Source of the DNA: an uncultured Flavobacteriaceae bacterium
GTDB lineage: Bacteria > Bacteroidota > Bacteroidia > Flavobacteriales > Flavobacteriaceae
Direction: 5' to 3'
Assembly: GCA_947494715.1 (NCBI GenBank)
Contig: CANLWG010000005.1
Span: 1-64,000, forward strand
Length of the DNA stretch: 64,000 nucleotides
Below the pieces are notes generated by a model. The model saw only the letters and a program-made list of their open reading frames with translations. It ran no database searches and was not told the origin of the DNA. Both the position numbers and the translations under genes were made by a program. This document shows, in pieces, positions 1-8,991 of the stretch. How positions within the stretch are numbered: position 1 is the first letter of the stretch; every line of letters starts with the position of its first letter.

Positions 1-390
1 TCCACAATATGTAAATGAACTTCCAATAGCCCCAAGGGCATGCCCCCAAAGCGGCTGCAAATATAAACCGGTTTTTTGAATTAAAAATGGTTTTTTGTTT
101 TTTTTTGCAGCTTATTTTTTCAACCCTTTAGCTGCCAATAAATTAGAATTTTTTACAGCCAAAAAAAGGATTTTGAATTTACTACATTTTGTTTGCTTAT
201 GCAAATAATCCGCTCATTCATTATACATAATTTTTAAGAACGGGGGCAGCATTCCCAAGTACTCTTTCAAACAAAATTCTAAAGGACAAATCATGACAAA
301 GACGGAAATCAAGACAAAAAATCAAAAATACCATGAACATCGAGGCCCACTATGCATAAAAATGTAAACATCCAAAAACATCCCTATATA
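1..390. other. Gene-free left edge
   Basis: No coding region was recognised. The stretch is very A+T rich. On the minus strand a TATATTTG box (positions 58-65) matches the Bacteroidota -7 consensus and would drive transcription leftward out of the window, toward a GGGCATGCCC palindrome near position 38. No good -33 element was seen for it, so this is only a weak suggestion that a leftward gene or RNA starts beyond the edge. The rest, to 390, shows nothing recognisable. Confidence 0.35.
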
Positions 391-421
391 TTGTTAGCAT
401 GATTATAAGATGTTATCTTTG
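391..421 (+). promoter_or_regulatory. Promoter of thrS
   Basis: TTG at 391-393 and TATCTTTG at 414-421 are separated by 20 bp, fitting the Bacteroidota -33/-7 arrangement (TTTG or TTG, about 19-21 bp, TAnnTTTG). The predicted transcript start lies about 7 bp after the -7 box, giving a very short leader before the ATG at 446. Confidence 0.6.
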
Positions 422-445
422 CGGATCTATTGCCAAAAATTAGAT

Positions 446-2386
446 ATGATCAAGATAACGTTACCGGATGGAGGCATAAAGGAATATGCCAAGGGAAGTA
501 CTCCTATGGACATTGCCAAAAGCATTAGTGAAGGCTTGGCCCGAAATGTTATCTCGGCAAAATTCAATGATACCGTAGTTGAAACAACAACGCCATTGAC
601 CGAGGACGGCTCTTTGGTTTTATACACTTGGAGTAATCCAGAAGGCAAAAAGGCCTTTTGGCATTCTACATCGCATATTGTTGCGCAAGCCCTGGAAAAT
701 CTTTATCCCGGAATTAAATTGACCATTGGACCGGCCATAGATAATGGGTTCTATTATGATGTGGATTTTGGGGAACATACCGTTTCCGAAAAGGATTTCC
801 CAATGATAGAAAAACGGGCCATGGAAATTGCTCGAGGCAAGCACGATTACAGAATGCGCCCCGTATCCAAAGCCGATGCATTGGCATTTTACAAATCACA
901 ACATAATGAATACAAGGTAGAGCTTATAGAAAACCTGGAAGACGGCACTATAACTTTCTGTGACCATGACACTTTTACAGATCTCTGCCGTGGCGGCCAT
1001 ATCCCCAATACAGGTATTGTAAAAGCCATAAAGATTATTAGTGTTGCAGGTGCCTATTGGCGCGGTGATGAAAACAACCCTCAGCTGACCCGTGTATATG
1101 GGATATCTTTTCCCAAACAAAAGGAATTGACCGAATATCTGGAACTTTTAGAGGAGGCCAAAAAAAGGGACCATAGAAAACTGGGTAAGGAGTTGGAACT
1201 GTTTACTTTTTCCAAAAAGGTTGGCCAAGGTTTGCCTTTATGGCTTCCCAAAGGCGCAGCGCTACGCGAACGACTGGAGGATTTTCTTAAAAAGGCGCAA
1301 AAAAAGGCGGGATACGAAATGGTGGTAACCCCCCATATTGGACAAAAGGAACTTTACGTTACCTCTGGTCATTATGCAAAATACGGGCAGGACAGTTTTC
1401 AACCTATTCACACTCCAAGGGAAGATGAGGAGTTTTTGTTGAAACCCATGAACTGTCCGCACCATTGTGAAATATACAATTCCCGACCGTTCAGTTACCG
1501 TGATCTTCCCAAGCGCTATGCAGAATTCGGTACCGTTTACAGATACGAACAGAGTGGCGAATTACACGGGCTTACTCGAGTTCGTGGATTTACACAAGAC
1601 GATGCACATATTTTTTGTACACATGACCAGCTGGATCAAGAGTTTAAAAATGTAATTGATTTATCCCTATATGTTCTAGGTTCTTTAGGATTTGATGATT
1701 TTACTGCCCAAGTATCCATACGGGATTTGGATACCCCGGAAAAATATATCGGTTCAGTAGAAAATTGGGAAAAAGCGGAAAAGGCAATTATTAATGCAGC
1801 AGAGGCAAAAGAGTTGGATTTTGTGATAGAAAAGGGCGAAGCCGCTTTTTACGGTCCAAAATTGGATTTCATGATCAAGGATGCCCTGGGAAGGAGCTGG
1901 CAATTGGGTACCATTCAGGTAGATTACAACCTGCCCGAGCGCTTTGAACTTACCTACAAAGGTAGTGATAATGAGGAACACAGGCCTGTTATGATCCATA
2001 GAGCTCCTTTTGGAAGTATGGAACGTTTTATAGCCCTTTTGCTGGAGCATACCGGTGGAAACTTCCCATTATGGTTAATTCCCGAACAGGCCATAGTACT
2101 GCCTGTTAGCGAGAAACATGAAAAATATGCGGAAAAAGTTTTAAATTCCTTGGAAAATAACGAAATTCGCGCGCTCATTGATAACAGGAACGAAACTGTC
2201 GGGAAAAAAATACGTGAAGCGGAAATGAACAAAATTCCATTTATGCTTATCGTAGGTGATAGTGAAGAAAAAGACAAAACCATCTCAGTCAGAAGACATG
2301 GCGGGGACGATTTGGGAACTATACAGATCAGTGATTTTACTCACTTGGTAACTAAAGAAATAAATAGTACCTTAAAGTCGTTTTAA
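446..2386 (+). CDS. thrS: Threonyl-tRNA synthetase
   Basis: This enzyme charges tRNA-Thr with threonine in the cytoplasm. At 646 residues it has normal length with the full order of domains. These are an N-terminal TGS domain (starting [10 protein letters not shown]), the editing domain with HSTSH and CRGGH metal-site motifs, and the class II core with the zinc Cys in KPMNCPHH. The core also has motif 2 around [21 protein letters not shown] and motif 3 in [11 protein letters not shown]. An anticodon-binding domain closes the protein. The ATG at 446 is preferred over an upstream in-frame ATG at 410 because TGS domains start at this point and 410 lies upstream of the predicted transcript start. 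It heads the thrS-infC-rpmI-rplT block, a common bacterial order. Confidence 0.97.
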   Translation: MIKITLPDGGIKEYAKGSTPMDIAKSISEGLARNVISAKFNDTVVETTTPLTEDGSLVLYTWSNPEGKKAFWHSTSHIVAQALENLYPGIKLTIGPAIDNGFYYDVDFGEHTVSEKDFPMIEKRAMEIARGKHDYRMRPVSKADALAFYKSQHNEYKVELIENLEDGTITFCDHDTFTDLCRGGHIPNTGIVKAIKIISVAGAYWRGDENNPQLTRVYGISFPKQKELTEYLELLEEAKKRDHRKLGKELELFTFSKKVGQGLPLWLPKGAALRERLEDFLKKAQKKAGYEMVVTPHIGQKELYVTSGHYAKYGQDSFQPIHTPREDEEFLLKPMNCPHHCEIYNSRPFSYRDLPKRYAEFGTVYRYEQSGELHGLTRVRGFTQDDAHIFCTHDQLDQEFKNVIDLSLYVLGSLGFDDFTAQVSIRDLDTPEKYIGSVENWEKAEKAIINAAEAKELDFVIEKGEAAFYGPKLDFMIKDALGRSWQLGTIQVDYNLPERFELTYKGSDNEEHRPVMIHRAPFGSMERFIALLLEHTGGNFPLWLIPEQAIVLPVSEKHEKYAEKVLNSLENNEIRALIDNRNETVGKKIREAEMNKIPFMLIVGDSEEKDKTISVRRHGGDDLGTIQISDFTHLVTKEINSTLKSF

Positions 2387-2418
2387 AAAATTTAAAGTTT
2401 AATTAAAAAACACAAGTC

Positions 2419-2973
2419 ATAGCAATACGAAAGAGATTTAGGCCCCAACCTAGAAGGGAGAACAAGAACCCCCACAGAATCAATGAAAAAATTTTAGCGC
2501 CAGAGATAAGACTGGTAGGTGACAACGTGGATGTTGGTATTTACCCCACTCGCAAAGCGCTGGACAAGGCCGAGGAAATGGGATTGGATTTGGTTGAAAT
2601 ATCACCAAAGGCTGAGCCCCCTGTTTGCAAAATAATGGAATACAAAAAGTTCCTTTACGAGCAAAAGAAACGTGAAAAGGCCATGAAGGCCAAAGCCTCA
2701 AAGGTTATTGTAAAGGAAATACGGTTCGGCCCCAATACGGACGACCACGATTATGACTTTAAAAAGAAACATGCGGAAAAGTTTTTAAAGGACGGGGCCA
2801 AATTAAAGGCCTATGTTTTCTTTAAGGGCCGTTCCATAGTTTATAAGGACAAAGGCGAAATATTATTGTTGAAACTGGCCTCGGAATTGGAAGAAGTTGG
2901 CAAAGTTGAGCAAATGCCACGATTGGAAGGGAAACGTATGACCATGTTCATAGCCCCTAAGACGAAAAAATAA
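2419..2973 (+). CDS. infC: Translation initiation factor IF-3, likely ATA start
   Basis: IF-3 binds the 30S subunit and checks start-codon pairing. The frame reads (ATA)[17 protein letters not shown] and continues into the typical N-domain ([14 protein letters not shown]), linker and C-domain ([18 protein letters not shown]), 184 residues in all. No ATG or GTG lies upstream of the conserved N-terminus. The first in-frame GTG (2527) would delete about 36 conserved residues, and an in-frame stop at 2404-2406 limits the start. ATA at 2419 gives the expected length and matches the known use of rare starts (AUU in E. coli) by which IF-3 limits its own synthesis. The exact start codon is inferred; the identity is certain. 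Confidence 0.93.
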   Translation: MAIRKRFRPQPRRENKNPHRINEKILAPEIRLVGDNVDVGIYPTRKALDKAEEMGLDLVEISPKAEPPVCKIMEYKKFLYEQKKREKAMKAKASKVIVKEIRFGPNTDDHDYDFKKKHAEKFLKDGAKLKAYVFFKGRSIVYKDKGEILLLKLASELEEVGKVEQMPRLEGKRMTMFIAPKTKK

Positions 2974-3143
2974 AAAATAACTGCTGTTTTGTACGGTATT
3001 TAACAAGTATTGAATCAAGCCCTATGGGGGCTTGTTCAGCATAAACAAGCGAGATTATCCTTTTACAGCCTTTCTAATGCACTCAGAAAGGAGCAAATTC
3101 GATTACTAATTAAAAGAGTGCAATTAAATTAAATAGGAAGAAG
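2974..3143 (+). promoter_or_regulatory. Structured leader before rpmI
   Basis: This 170-nt spacer can form several hairpins. GGCTTGTT near 3028-3035 can pair either with upstream CAAGCC (about 3016-3021) or with downstream AACAAGC, so the two stems exclude each other. A third stem follows, CCTTTCT/AGAAAGG with a 9-nt loop, about 3069-3091. The rpmI-rplT part of this operon is regulated by ribosomal protein L20 binding the mRNA in other bacteria. An equivalent leader here is an inference from position and foldability only. Confidence 0.45.
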
Positions 3144-3341
3144 ATGCCTAAAATGAAAACTAAATCCAGTGCCAAAAAGCGTTTTAAGCTTACCGGTACA
3201 GGAAAAATCAAAAGAAAGCACGCTTTTAAAAGTCACATTCTGACAAAAAAATCCAAAAAGCGAAAGCTTGCTTTAACACATTCCACATTGGTACATGAGT
3301 CGGATGTGAACAGTATTAAAGAACAATTGCGTTTAAAGTAA
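3144..3341 (+). CDS. rpmI: 50S ribosomal protein L35
   Basis: A 65-residue, strongly basic protein starting [20 protein letters not shown], the classic L35 N-terminus, with the later [19 protein letters not shown] signature. It is a structural component of the large ribosomal subunit. It sits between infC and rplT, with which it is normally co-transcribed. Its stop codon lies inside an inverted repeat. Confidence 0.97.
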   Translation: MPKMKTKSSAKKRFKLTGTGKIKRKHAFKSHILTKKSKKRKLALTHSTLVHESDVNSIKEQLRLK

Positions 3342-3351
3342 ATCGCAATTG
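3324..3351 (+). promoter_or_regulatory. Hairpin over the rpmI stop codon
   Basis: A perfect 8-bp inverted repeat, CAATTGCG ... CGCAATTG, encloses a 12-nt loop containing the TAA stop of rpmI. There is no T-tract, so it is not an intrinsic terminator. It could tune rpmI/rplT coupling or mRNA decay. Confidence 0.4.
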
Positions 3352-3494
3352 AGGTAAATTAATAATAACCCTGGAGTCGGGCAATTCAAAGCGTTTCAAA
3401 TTATAGGTTCTAGATGTTGACTTAAAAAAATCATTCAATATTTAAAACAGATTACAAATAATTTTAAACCGCCTGCTACAAAAAATTAAACATT

Positions 3495-3839
3495 ATGCCA
3501 AGATCAGTAAATTCAGTTGCTTCCAGAGCCCGGAGAAAAAAGGTGATGAAGCAGGCCAAAGGATACTTTGGAAGACGTAAGAACGTCTGGACAGTTGCTA
3601 AAAATGCGGTAGAAAAAGCAATGCTTTATGCCTATAGGGACCGTAGAAACAAAAAAAGAAATTTTCGCTCCTTGTGGATTACCCGAATTAATGCGGGTGC
3701 ACGTTTACATGGAATGTCCTATTCGCAGTTCATGGGCAAGGTAAAGGCGAACGATATTGAGCTAAACCGAAAGGTTTTGGCGGATTTGGCCATGAACCAT
3801 CCGGAAGCTTTTAAAGCTATAGTTGATAAAGTAAAATAG
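3495..3839 (+). CDS. rplT: 50S ribosomal protein L20
   Basis: A 114-residue basic protein starting [20 protein letters not shown], with the conserved [19 protein letters not shown] block. L20 is needed for early 50S assembly and in several bacteria represses its own operon. It is the last gene of the block, followed within 25 bp by a strong terminator. The 153-nt gap to rpmI is longer than usual and holds no other gene. Confidence 0.97.
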   Translation: MPRSVNSVASRARRKKVMKQAKGYFGRRKNVWTVAKNAVEKAMLYAYRDRRNKKRNFRSLWITRINAGARLHGMSYSQFMGKVKANDIELNRKVLADLAMNHPEAFKAIVDKVK

Positions 3840-3861
3840 TCCATATAGGATATCTCGTTTC

Positions 3862-3890
3862 AAAAACCGGTCCGTTGGGCCGGTTTTTTT
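3862..3890 (+). terminator. Intrinsic terminator of the infC-rpmI-rplT operon
   Basis: AAAAACCGGTCC and GGGCCGGTTTTT form a long stem (one G-T wobble) around GTT, followed by seven T. The last two T are also part of the stop codon of the convergent yjbQ gene, so the hairpin can act in both directions. Confidence 0.9.
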
Positions 3891-4311
3891 ATGTTCCCAT
3901 TAAAGTGATTACCAAATTTCTTCCAGAGGCATTATTCCGATGTTCGCAAAGATAGATGCCCTGCCAAATGCCTAAATTCATCCCCCCATTGGTAACGGGT
4001 ATTTGGACCGAAGATCCCATCAAAGAAGCTTTGATATGTGCCGGCATATCATCCGGTCCCTCATAGGTATGAACATAATAGGGCCTGTCTTCCGGTACCA
4101 TTATATTCATATGACTCTCAAAATCCATACGAACGGTGGGATCTGCATTTTCATTTATCGTTAAACTTGCCGAAGTGTGTTTGATGAACACTTGTAGCGT
4201 ACCAATTTTTATGCCCTGAAGCTCCGGAACAGCCTCCAAAATAGATGCCGTTATCAAATGGAATCCTCTTGGAAACGGAGGTAGTCGTATTTCTTTCTGA
4301 AAAGACTTCAT
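3889..4311 (-). CDS. yjbQ: YjbQ/UPF0047 family protein
   Basis: A 140-residue single-domain protein of the YjbQ family; E. coli YjbQ has a weak thiamin-phosphate synthase activity, but the physiological role is not settled. Typical motifs are FIKHTSASLTINENAD and, near the C-terminus, GIYLCEHR. The start at 4311 (MKSFQKEIRL) gives the family length, while an upstream in-frame start would add 36 residues that do not resemble the family. It converges on rplT, and its stop sits in the shared terminator. Confidence 0.85.
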   Translation of the reverse strand: MKSFQKEIRLPPFPRGFHLITASILEAVPELQGIKIGTLQVFIKHTSASLTINENADPTVRMDFESHMNIMVPEDRPYYVHTYEGPDDMPAHIKASLMGSSVQIPVTNGGMNLGIWQGIYLCEHRNNASGRNLVITLMGT

Positions 4312-4377
4312 GAATACTCGAATATAAATTAAATGTAAAACTTTATGGCCACAAAGCATAATTTGAATCCTTTGGAA

Positions 4378-4385
4378 TACCTTTG
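4378..4385 (+). promoter_or_regulatory. -7 box upstream of the HAD phosphatase gene
   Basis: TACCTTTG fits TAnnTTTG and lies 21 bp before the ATG at 4407, in the divergent spacer to yjbQ. No convincing -33 element is visible at the standard distance. Confidence 0.45.
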
Positions 4386-4406
4386 CAGCTTTAGCATTTA
4401 AGGCAT

Positions 4407-5207
4407 ATGGATTTATCACAGATCAAGATGGTGGTTACGGATATGGATGGTACCCTACTAAACTCCAATCATGAGGTTAGCGATTATTTTTTTGAACTTT
4501 TCAAGGAATTACGAAAAAGGGATATTGTCTTTGTAGCTGCAAGTGGAAGACAGTATAACAGCATTGTGGATAAATTGGATTCCATAAAGGATGATATTAT
4601 CGTAATTGCGGAAAATGGTGGGTTCGCCATGCAAAATGGTACCGAATTGGTATCTACTCCATTAGATTATGATGCCAAAAATGAAGTGCTTGAAATCTTG
4701 GAGAATGTAAAAGATGTACATCCCGTCCTTTGTGGTAAGCAAAATGCCTACTTATTAGGAAACTCAAAGGAGTTTGAAAACAAGCTCAGTGAATACTATA
4801 CGGCCTACGAAGTATTGGACGACCTTAAGGCGTTTGAAGGCGAGGTCATGAAAATAGCCATTTATCATTTTAAGAATTCGGAAGAATATATTTATCCATC
4901 GGTAAAGCATTTGGAAGCTTATCTAAAGGTAAAGGTTTCAGGAGAAAACTGGGTGGACGTTTCAGATCAAAATGCGCATAAGGGATTTGCGCTTCAAAAG
5001 GTCCAGGAACAATATGGGGTAAGCCCTGAGCAGACTCTTGTCTTTGGGGATTACAATAATGACCTTGAAATGTTGGCAATGGCCGATTACAGCTTTGCTA
5101 TGGCCAATGCGCATCCCAATGTTAAAAAAGCCGCCAATTATATGACAGCAAGTAATGATAATTTTGGGGTAGAGATGATTTTGGAAAAATTGACCTCGAT
5201 GTCTTGA
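4407..5207 (+). CDS. Cof-type HAD-IIB family phosphatase
   Basis: A 266-residue cytoplasmic hydrolase of the haloacid dehalogenase superfamily. Motif I is DMDGTLL near residue 12, with the nucleophile and acid/base aspartates. Motif II is AASGRQ, and the C-terminal KGFALQKV ... FGDYNNDLEML supplies motifs III and IV. The large C2b cap between them defines the Cof/IIB group, which dephosphorylates sugar phosphates and similar small metabolites. The substrate cannot be read from the sequence. It is transcribed alone, divergent from yjbQ. Confidence 0.9.
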   Translation: MDLSQIKMVVTDMDGTLLNSNHEVSDYFFELFKELRKRDIVFVAASGRQYNSIVDKLDSIKDDIIVIAENGGFAMQNGTELVSTPLDYDAKNEVLEILENVKDVHPVLCGKQNAYLLGNSKEFENKLSEYYTAYEVLDDLKAFEGEVMKIAIYHFKNSEEYIYPSVKHLEAYLKVKVSGENWVDVSDQNAHKGFALQKVQEQYGVSPEQTLVFGDYNNDLEMLAMADYSFAMANAHPNVKKAANYMTASNDNFGVEMILEKLTSMS

Positions 5208-5293
5208 TTTTTTATTTTTTCAAAAAATCATTAACTTACTAGTAGGCAATCGAAAGAATATCTTTCCGGTATTTAGACATCTTAAAATTCTAT

Positions 5294-5857
5294 ATGAGAG
5301 CATTTTATACCAGATTGTTATTTCTGATTTCGGGATTGTTGCTTATTAATTGTTCAAAATCTGATGATTCTAACCCAGAATCCGTCAGACTTAGATTGTC
5401 CGGCGAGTTTATTTCATGCTTACAATGTGATAGCGACTTTGGTTTTAGGCACTATGTTTACGACAACGACAGAGACCTTCACCTTTCCTTGAAATTTGAC
5501 ATTAATATAGCAGATAACTATTCGTTGGATAGCTTCAAAGGAAATTTCCATGAAGCACGCTTCATTATTTTCAATGCTAAAAAAAGGACTGATTCTTCCG
5601 TTTTTCTAATTCACAATACGGATAATCTCATTACAGAATTGAACCAGATGTCCTCAATAGGGTTGGCATTCGACCTTACCGAATACAAAAACAACAGACT
5701 TAAGGGATTCCTAAAAGGGACAGCTTTAGAAATTACGGAGGTTATTTGGTCAGATTCTCCCGATTGTATTACAGGTGGTGATGTTGTCGGAACTTGTGAT
5801 GTAACTACCGAGGCGAATATACCGGTGGATATTGAATTTGACTTTTTAGTACCTTGA
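5294..5857 (+). CDS. Hypothetical lipoprotein
   Basis: A 187-residue protein with a type II signal peptide: basic start, hydrophobic FLISGLLL, lipobox LINC and then SKSDDSN, a polar tether typical of Bacteroidota surface lipoproteins. The mature part has several cysteines (CLQCD, DC, TCD) and a predicted beta-rich character. I do not recognise the family. It stands alone between two unrelated genes. Confidence 0.75.
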   Translation: MRAFYTRLLFLISGLLLINCSKSDDSNPESVRLRLSGEFISCLQCDSDFGFRHYVYDNDRDLHLSLKFDINIADNYSLDSFKGNFHEARFIIFNAKKRTDSSVFLIHNTDNLITELNQMSSIGLAFDLTEYKNNRLKGFLKGTALEITEVIWSDSPDCITGGDVVGTCDVTTEANIPVDIEFDFLVP

Positions 5858-5893
5858 AATTTAAATTATTAGTGGCGTGGTACCGATGTTTGA

Positions 5894-7156
5894 TTAGGTT
5901 TTCTGCTTTTTCTTTCGTGCCGCCGGAAACAAAACATTATTTAAAATGAGGCGATATCCCGGCGAAGTAGGGTGCAATTCTAGTTCAGTCTTTGGATCAC
6001 CTACACGGTGCTGATAATCCTCCGGATCATGACCGCCATAAAAGGTAAAAAAGCCCTTTCCCTTTATACCATGTATATATCGGGCCTCCCCATTTATCTT
6101 GTTCTCGCCCAGTACCATAACGGTAGGCTTCACCTCATCCCTTGTAAATGCCGTGGTCTGTCCCATGAATCCTTTGACCAATGCCGTATGGTTCTGGCAG
6201 AGCATAGTGGGTACGGGATCCCATTTTGCAGAGAAATCCATCAAGGAAAAATAATCGGATTCCTTGGGAACATTGCCCCGCTTATTGGTCATGTCTATGG
6301 ATGAAAACTCGTAGCGCAATGGACTACGCTCTAGTGTAAAATCCTTGAACGCAAAGGTTTTGCCAAAATCCAATTTGCTTTGATAGTTGGCATCGGACGG
6401 ATCGCCATCGAACATGGGTTCACAAATATCAACCCCATCAGCCGCAAGGGCAATATCAAAACTGTCCGTTGCTGAACACATGGCAAACATAAAACCTCCT
6501 CCTATAACATATCTTCTAATTTTAAGGGCTACGGCCCTTTTTGCTTCCGAAACTTTGGTAAATCCCAATTGGGAGGCCAACGATTCTGCATCCTGTTTTT
6601 GTTCAATGTACCATGGTGCGGCACGATACGCTCCGTAAAATTTACCATATTGTCCGGTAAAATCCTCATGGTGCAAGTGCAGCCAATCGTATAGAACCAA
6701 TTTATCGTCCAAAACTTCATCATCATATACGGTTACATATGGAATCTCGGCATAAGTGAGTACCATGGTCACTGCATCGTCCCAAGGCTGGTTTCCCTTT
6801 GGAGAATACACCGCAATTTTGGGTGCCTTTTCCAATATCACCGCCTCCTTATTTTGGGAAGGGCTACTAATATCGTCTAAAATGGCCTGGGCCTGACCAT
6901 CGGACAGAATCTCAAAGGATACGCCCCTAATCTGACATTCCTTGCGTATGCTTTCGCCATCAGGTAAGAGAAAGGACCCTCCCCTATAATTCAAAAGCCA
7001 TTGTACTTTTTGCTGTTTGGTAAGGACCCAATAGGTTATTCCGTATGCCTTTAAATGGTTTTTTTGGCCTTCGGCATCCATGGGAATAAGAATGGAAGAG
7101 GCAGAAATCTGAAAAGAAAAAAGAACGAAAATAGAGGAGAACAGAATCCTATTCAT
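5894..7156 (-). CDS. Flavobacterial 'asparagine synthetase B'-like exported protein
   Basis: A protein of about 420 residues widely conserved in Flavobacteriia, where it is often labelled asparagine synthetase B. It has an N-terminal signal peptide (MNRILFSSIFVLFSFQISAS), which is odd for a synthetase, and I see no class II amidotransferase N-terminal cysteine or PP-loop. Conserved blocks include YWVLTKQ, KIAVYSPKG, DWLHLHHEDFTGQYGKFYG and GFFTFYGGHDPEDYQHRVGD. The label is therefore doubtful, and an envelope role is more likely. ATG 7156 is preferred to a TTG at 7177 because it begins the signal peptide. Confidence 0.75.
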   Translation of the reverse strand: MNRILFSSIFVLFSFQISASSILIPMDAEGQKNHLKAYGITYWVLTKQQKVQWLLNYRGGSFLLPDGESIRKECQIRGVSFEILSDGQAQAILDDISSPSQNKEAVILEKAPKIAVYSPKGNQPWDDAVTMVLTYAEIPYVTVYDDEVLDDKLVLYDWLHLHHEDFTGQYGKFYGAYRAAPWYIEQKQDAESLASQLGFTKVSEAKRAVALKIRRYVIGGGFMFAMCSATDSFDIALAADGVDICEPMFDGDPSDANYQSKLDFGKTFAFKDFTLERSPLRYEFSSIDMTNKRGNVPKESDYFSLMDFSAKWDPVPTMLCQNHTALVKGFMGQTTAFTRDEVKPTVMVLGENKINGEARYIHGIKGKGFFTFYGGHDPEDYQHRVGDPKTELELHPTSPGYRLILNNVLFPAARKKKQKT

Positions 7157-7273
7157 AAAACGGATGTTAGATTCCAATCAAAGTTAAGCGAAAAATTGGG
7201 GATATACCTTAAGTTATACGTTAATCATTCCTGAAAAATGCTCCTCAACTACCTATATGGTAGAAATTCTTGT

Positions 7274-8824
7274 CTAAAAAGGAACGTCGTTATCATCCTC
7301 TGGATCAAGGTTATCGTTCATGGAACTTCCGAAAGCTTGGTTGGCATCGGGTAAATTTTTGGTCAAAAATGGATTCTCCTCATCCGCATTCATTTTGGAT
7401 TGAAATTCAAAGGGCGAATCAAAATCATCCAAATTATCGAATTTACCGAGCTGTCCGATGAACTTCAAGCGAATATTGTCCAATCCGCCATTTCTATGCT
7501 TAGCCACAATGAACTCCGCTTGGCCCTGGGTAGGTGTACGTTCCTCATCATCCCATTCGTCTATTTTGTAGTATTCCGGTCTATAGATGAACGACACAAT
7601 ATCCGCATCCTGCTCTATGGCCCCTGACTCCCTTAAATCCGAAAGGATGGGTCTTTTGCTACCGCCCCTGGTTTCAACAGCCCTTGAAAGCTGTGACAGG
7701 GCGATAACGGGTACGTCTAATTCTTTCGCCAAGGCCTTTAAATTTCTGGAAATGGTAGAGATTTCCTGTTCCCTATTCCCTCCTTTTTGGCTTCCGCCGG
7801 CAGTCATTAATTGAAGGTAATCTATAACAATCAGCTTTATCTTGTGCTGTGACGATAACCTTCTCGCTTTGGCCCTTAAATCAAAAATGGAAAGGGACGG
7901 GGTATCATCAATAAACAAAGGAGCCTTTTCCAAGGCCTTTACCTTAACGTTCAGTTGTTCCCATTCATGCTTTTCCAACCTCCCGGTCCGCAGTTTTTCC
8001 GAGGACAAGCCAGTTTCCGAGGATATTAATCTTGTAATCAATTGCACGGAAGACATTTCCAAAGAAAAGAATGCTACGGGCACATCCGAATTAACCGCAA
8101 TATTACGGGCCATGGAAAGTACCAGGGCCGTTTTACCCATACCCGGTCTTGCCGCAATGATTACCAAATCGCTGGGTTGCCATCCGGAGGTTAGTTTGTC
8201 TACCTTATCAAATCCTGAAGGGATACCACTTAGGCCTTCTTTGTTTGCTATTTCTTCTATGCGTTTTTTGGCCTGTATGACCAAATTTTGTGCAGTTTCC
8301 GCGGAACGCTTTAAGTTCCCTTGGGTAACATCATACAACTTGGATTCTGCATTGTCCAAGAGATCAAAAACATCCGTTCCATCATCGTAAGCCTCTTCAA
8401 TGATTTCATTGGATATTTTAATAAGACTACGTTGAATGTACTTTTGAAGGATAATTCTTGCATGAAATTCAATATGGGCGGAAGAGGCCACCTTTTGGGT
8501 CAATTTTATCAAATAAAAATCACCTCCTATGGACTCTAGCCTGCCATCTTTCCTCAACTGGGTGGAAACGGTTAATAAATCCACTGGTTCGGACGTTTCG
8601 AACAATTTAAAGATGGCTTCGTAAATGAATCTGTGGGCGTCCTTATAAAAAACCTCAGGATGTAGGATATCGATTACTTCGTCCACGCCCTTTTTATCGA
8701 TCATCATAGCACCGAGAACAACTTCCTCTAAATCAACTGATTGGGGTGGTATTTTACCCCTTTCCAAATTAATTATGGTGGATTTGTCTATTTTGCGTCC
8801 AATAATCGGATTCGGTTTTTCCAT
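7274..8824 (-). CDS. dnaB: Replicative DNA helicase DnaB
   Basis: A 516-residue hexameric helicase that unwinds DNA at the replication fork. An N-terminal helical domain (about residues 25-130, PPQSVDLEEVVLGAMM) precedes the RecA-like domain. Walker A is ARPGMGKTA near residue 228, Walker B is LIVIDYLQLM, and the later motifs ALSQLSRAVE and LSDLRESGAIEQDAD are present. The C-terminal tail is acidic and low in complexity (NLDPEDDNDVPF). It is transcribed leftward, downstream of the accA terminator. Confidence 0.96.
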   Translation of the reverse strand: MEKPNPIIGRKIDKSTIINLERGKIPPQSVDLEEVVLGAMMIDKKGVDEVIDILHPEVFYKDAHRFIYEAIFKLFETSEPVDLLTVSTQLRKDGRLESIGGDFYLIKLTQKVASSAHIEFHARIILQKYIQRSLIKISNEIIEEAYDDGTDVFDLLDNAESKLYDVTQGNLKRSAETAQNLVIQAKKRIEEIANKEGLSGIPSGFDKVDKLTSGWQPSDLVIIAARPGMGKTALVLSMARNIAVNSDVPVAFFSLEMSSVQLITRLISSETGLSSEKLRTGRLEKHEWEQLNVKVKALEKAPLFIDDTPSLSIFDLRAKARRLSSQHKIKLIVIDYLQLMTAGGSQKGGNREQEISTISRNLKALAKELDVPVIALSQLSRAVETRGGSKRPILSDLRESGAIEQDADIVSFIYRPEYYKIDEWDDEERTPTQGQAEFIVAKHRNGGLDNIRLKFIGQLGKFDNLDDFDSPFEFQSKMNADEENPFLTKNLPDANQAFGSSMNDNLDPEDDNDVPF

Positions 8825-8934
8825 GGCTACGAAAATATAGAATTAACCTTAAGTTAACTTTACAAATGGAAAAACGATATTCACCATTGGTTAACATTTC
8901 CAGTGTTTATAAGTTACGAAAAAGTGTTGATAAG

Positions 8935-8971
8935 AAAAAAAATCCGGGGATTCATATCTCCGGATTTTTTT
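8935..8971 (-). terminator. Intrinsic terminator downstream of accA
   Basis: AAAAAATCCGG and CCGGATTTTTT form an 11-bp stem around a 12-nt loop and end in a T-run in either direction. It separates accA from dnaB on the minus strand. Confidence 0.85.
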
Positions 8972-8991
8972 GAGCATTATAAATCAGCATA

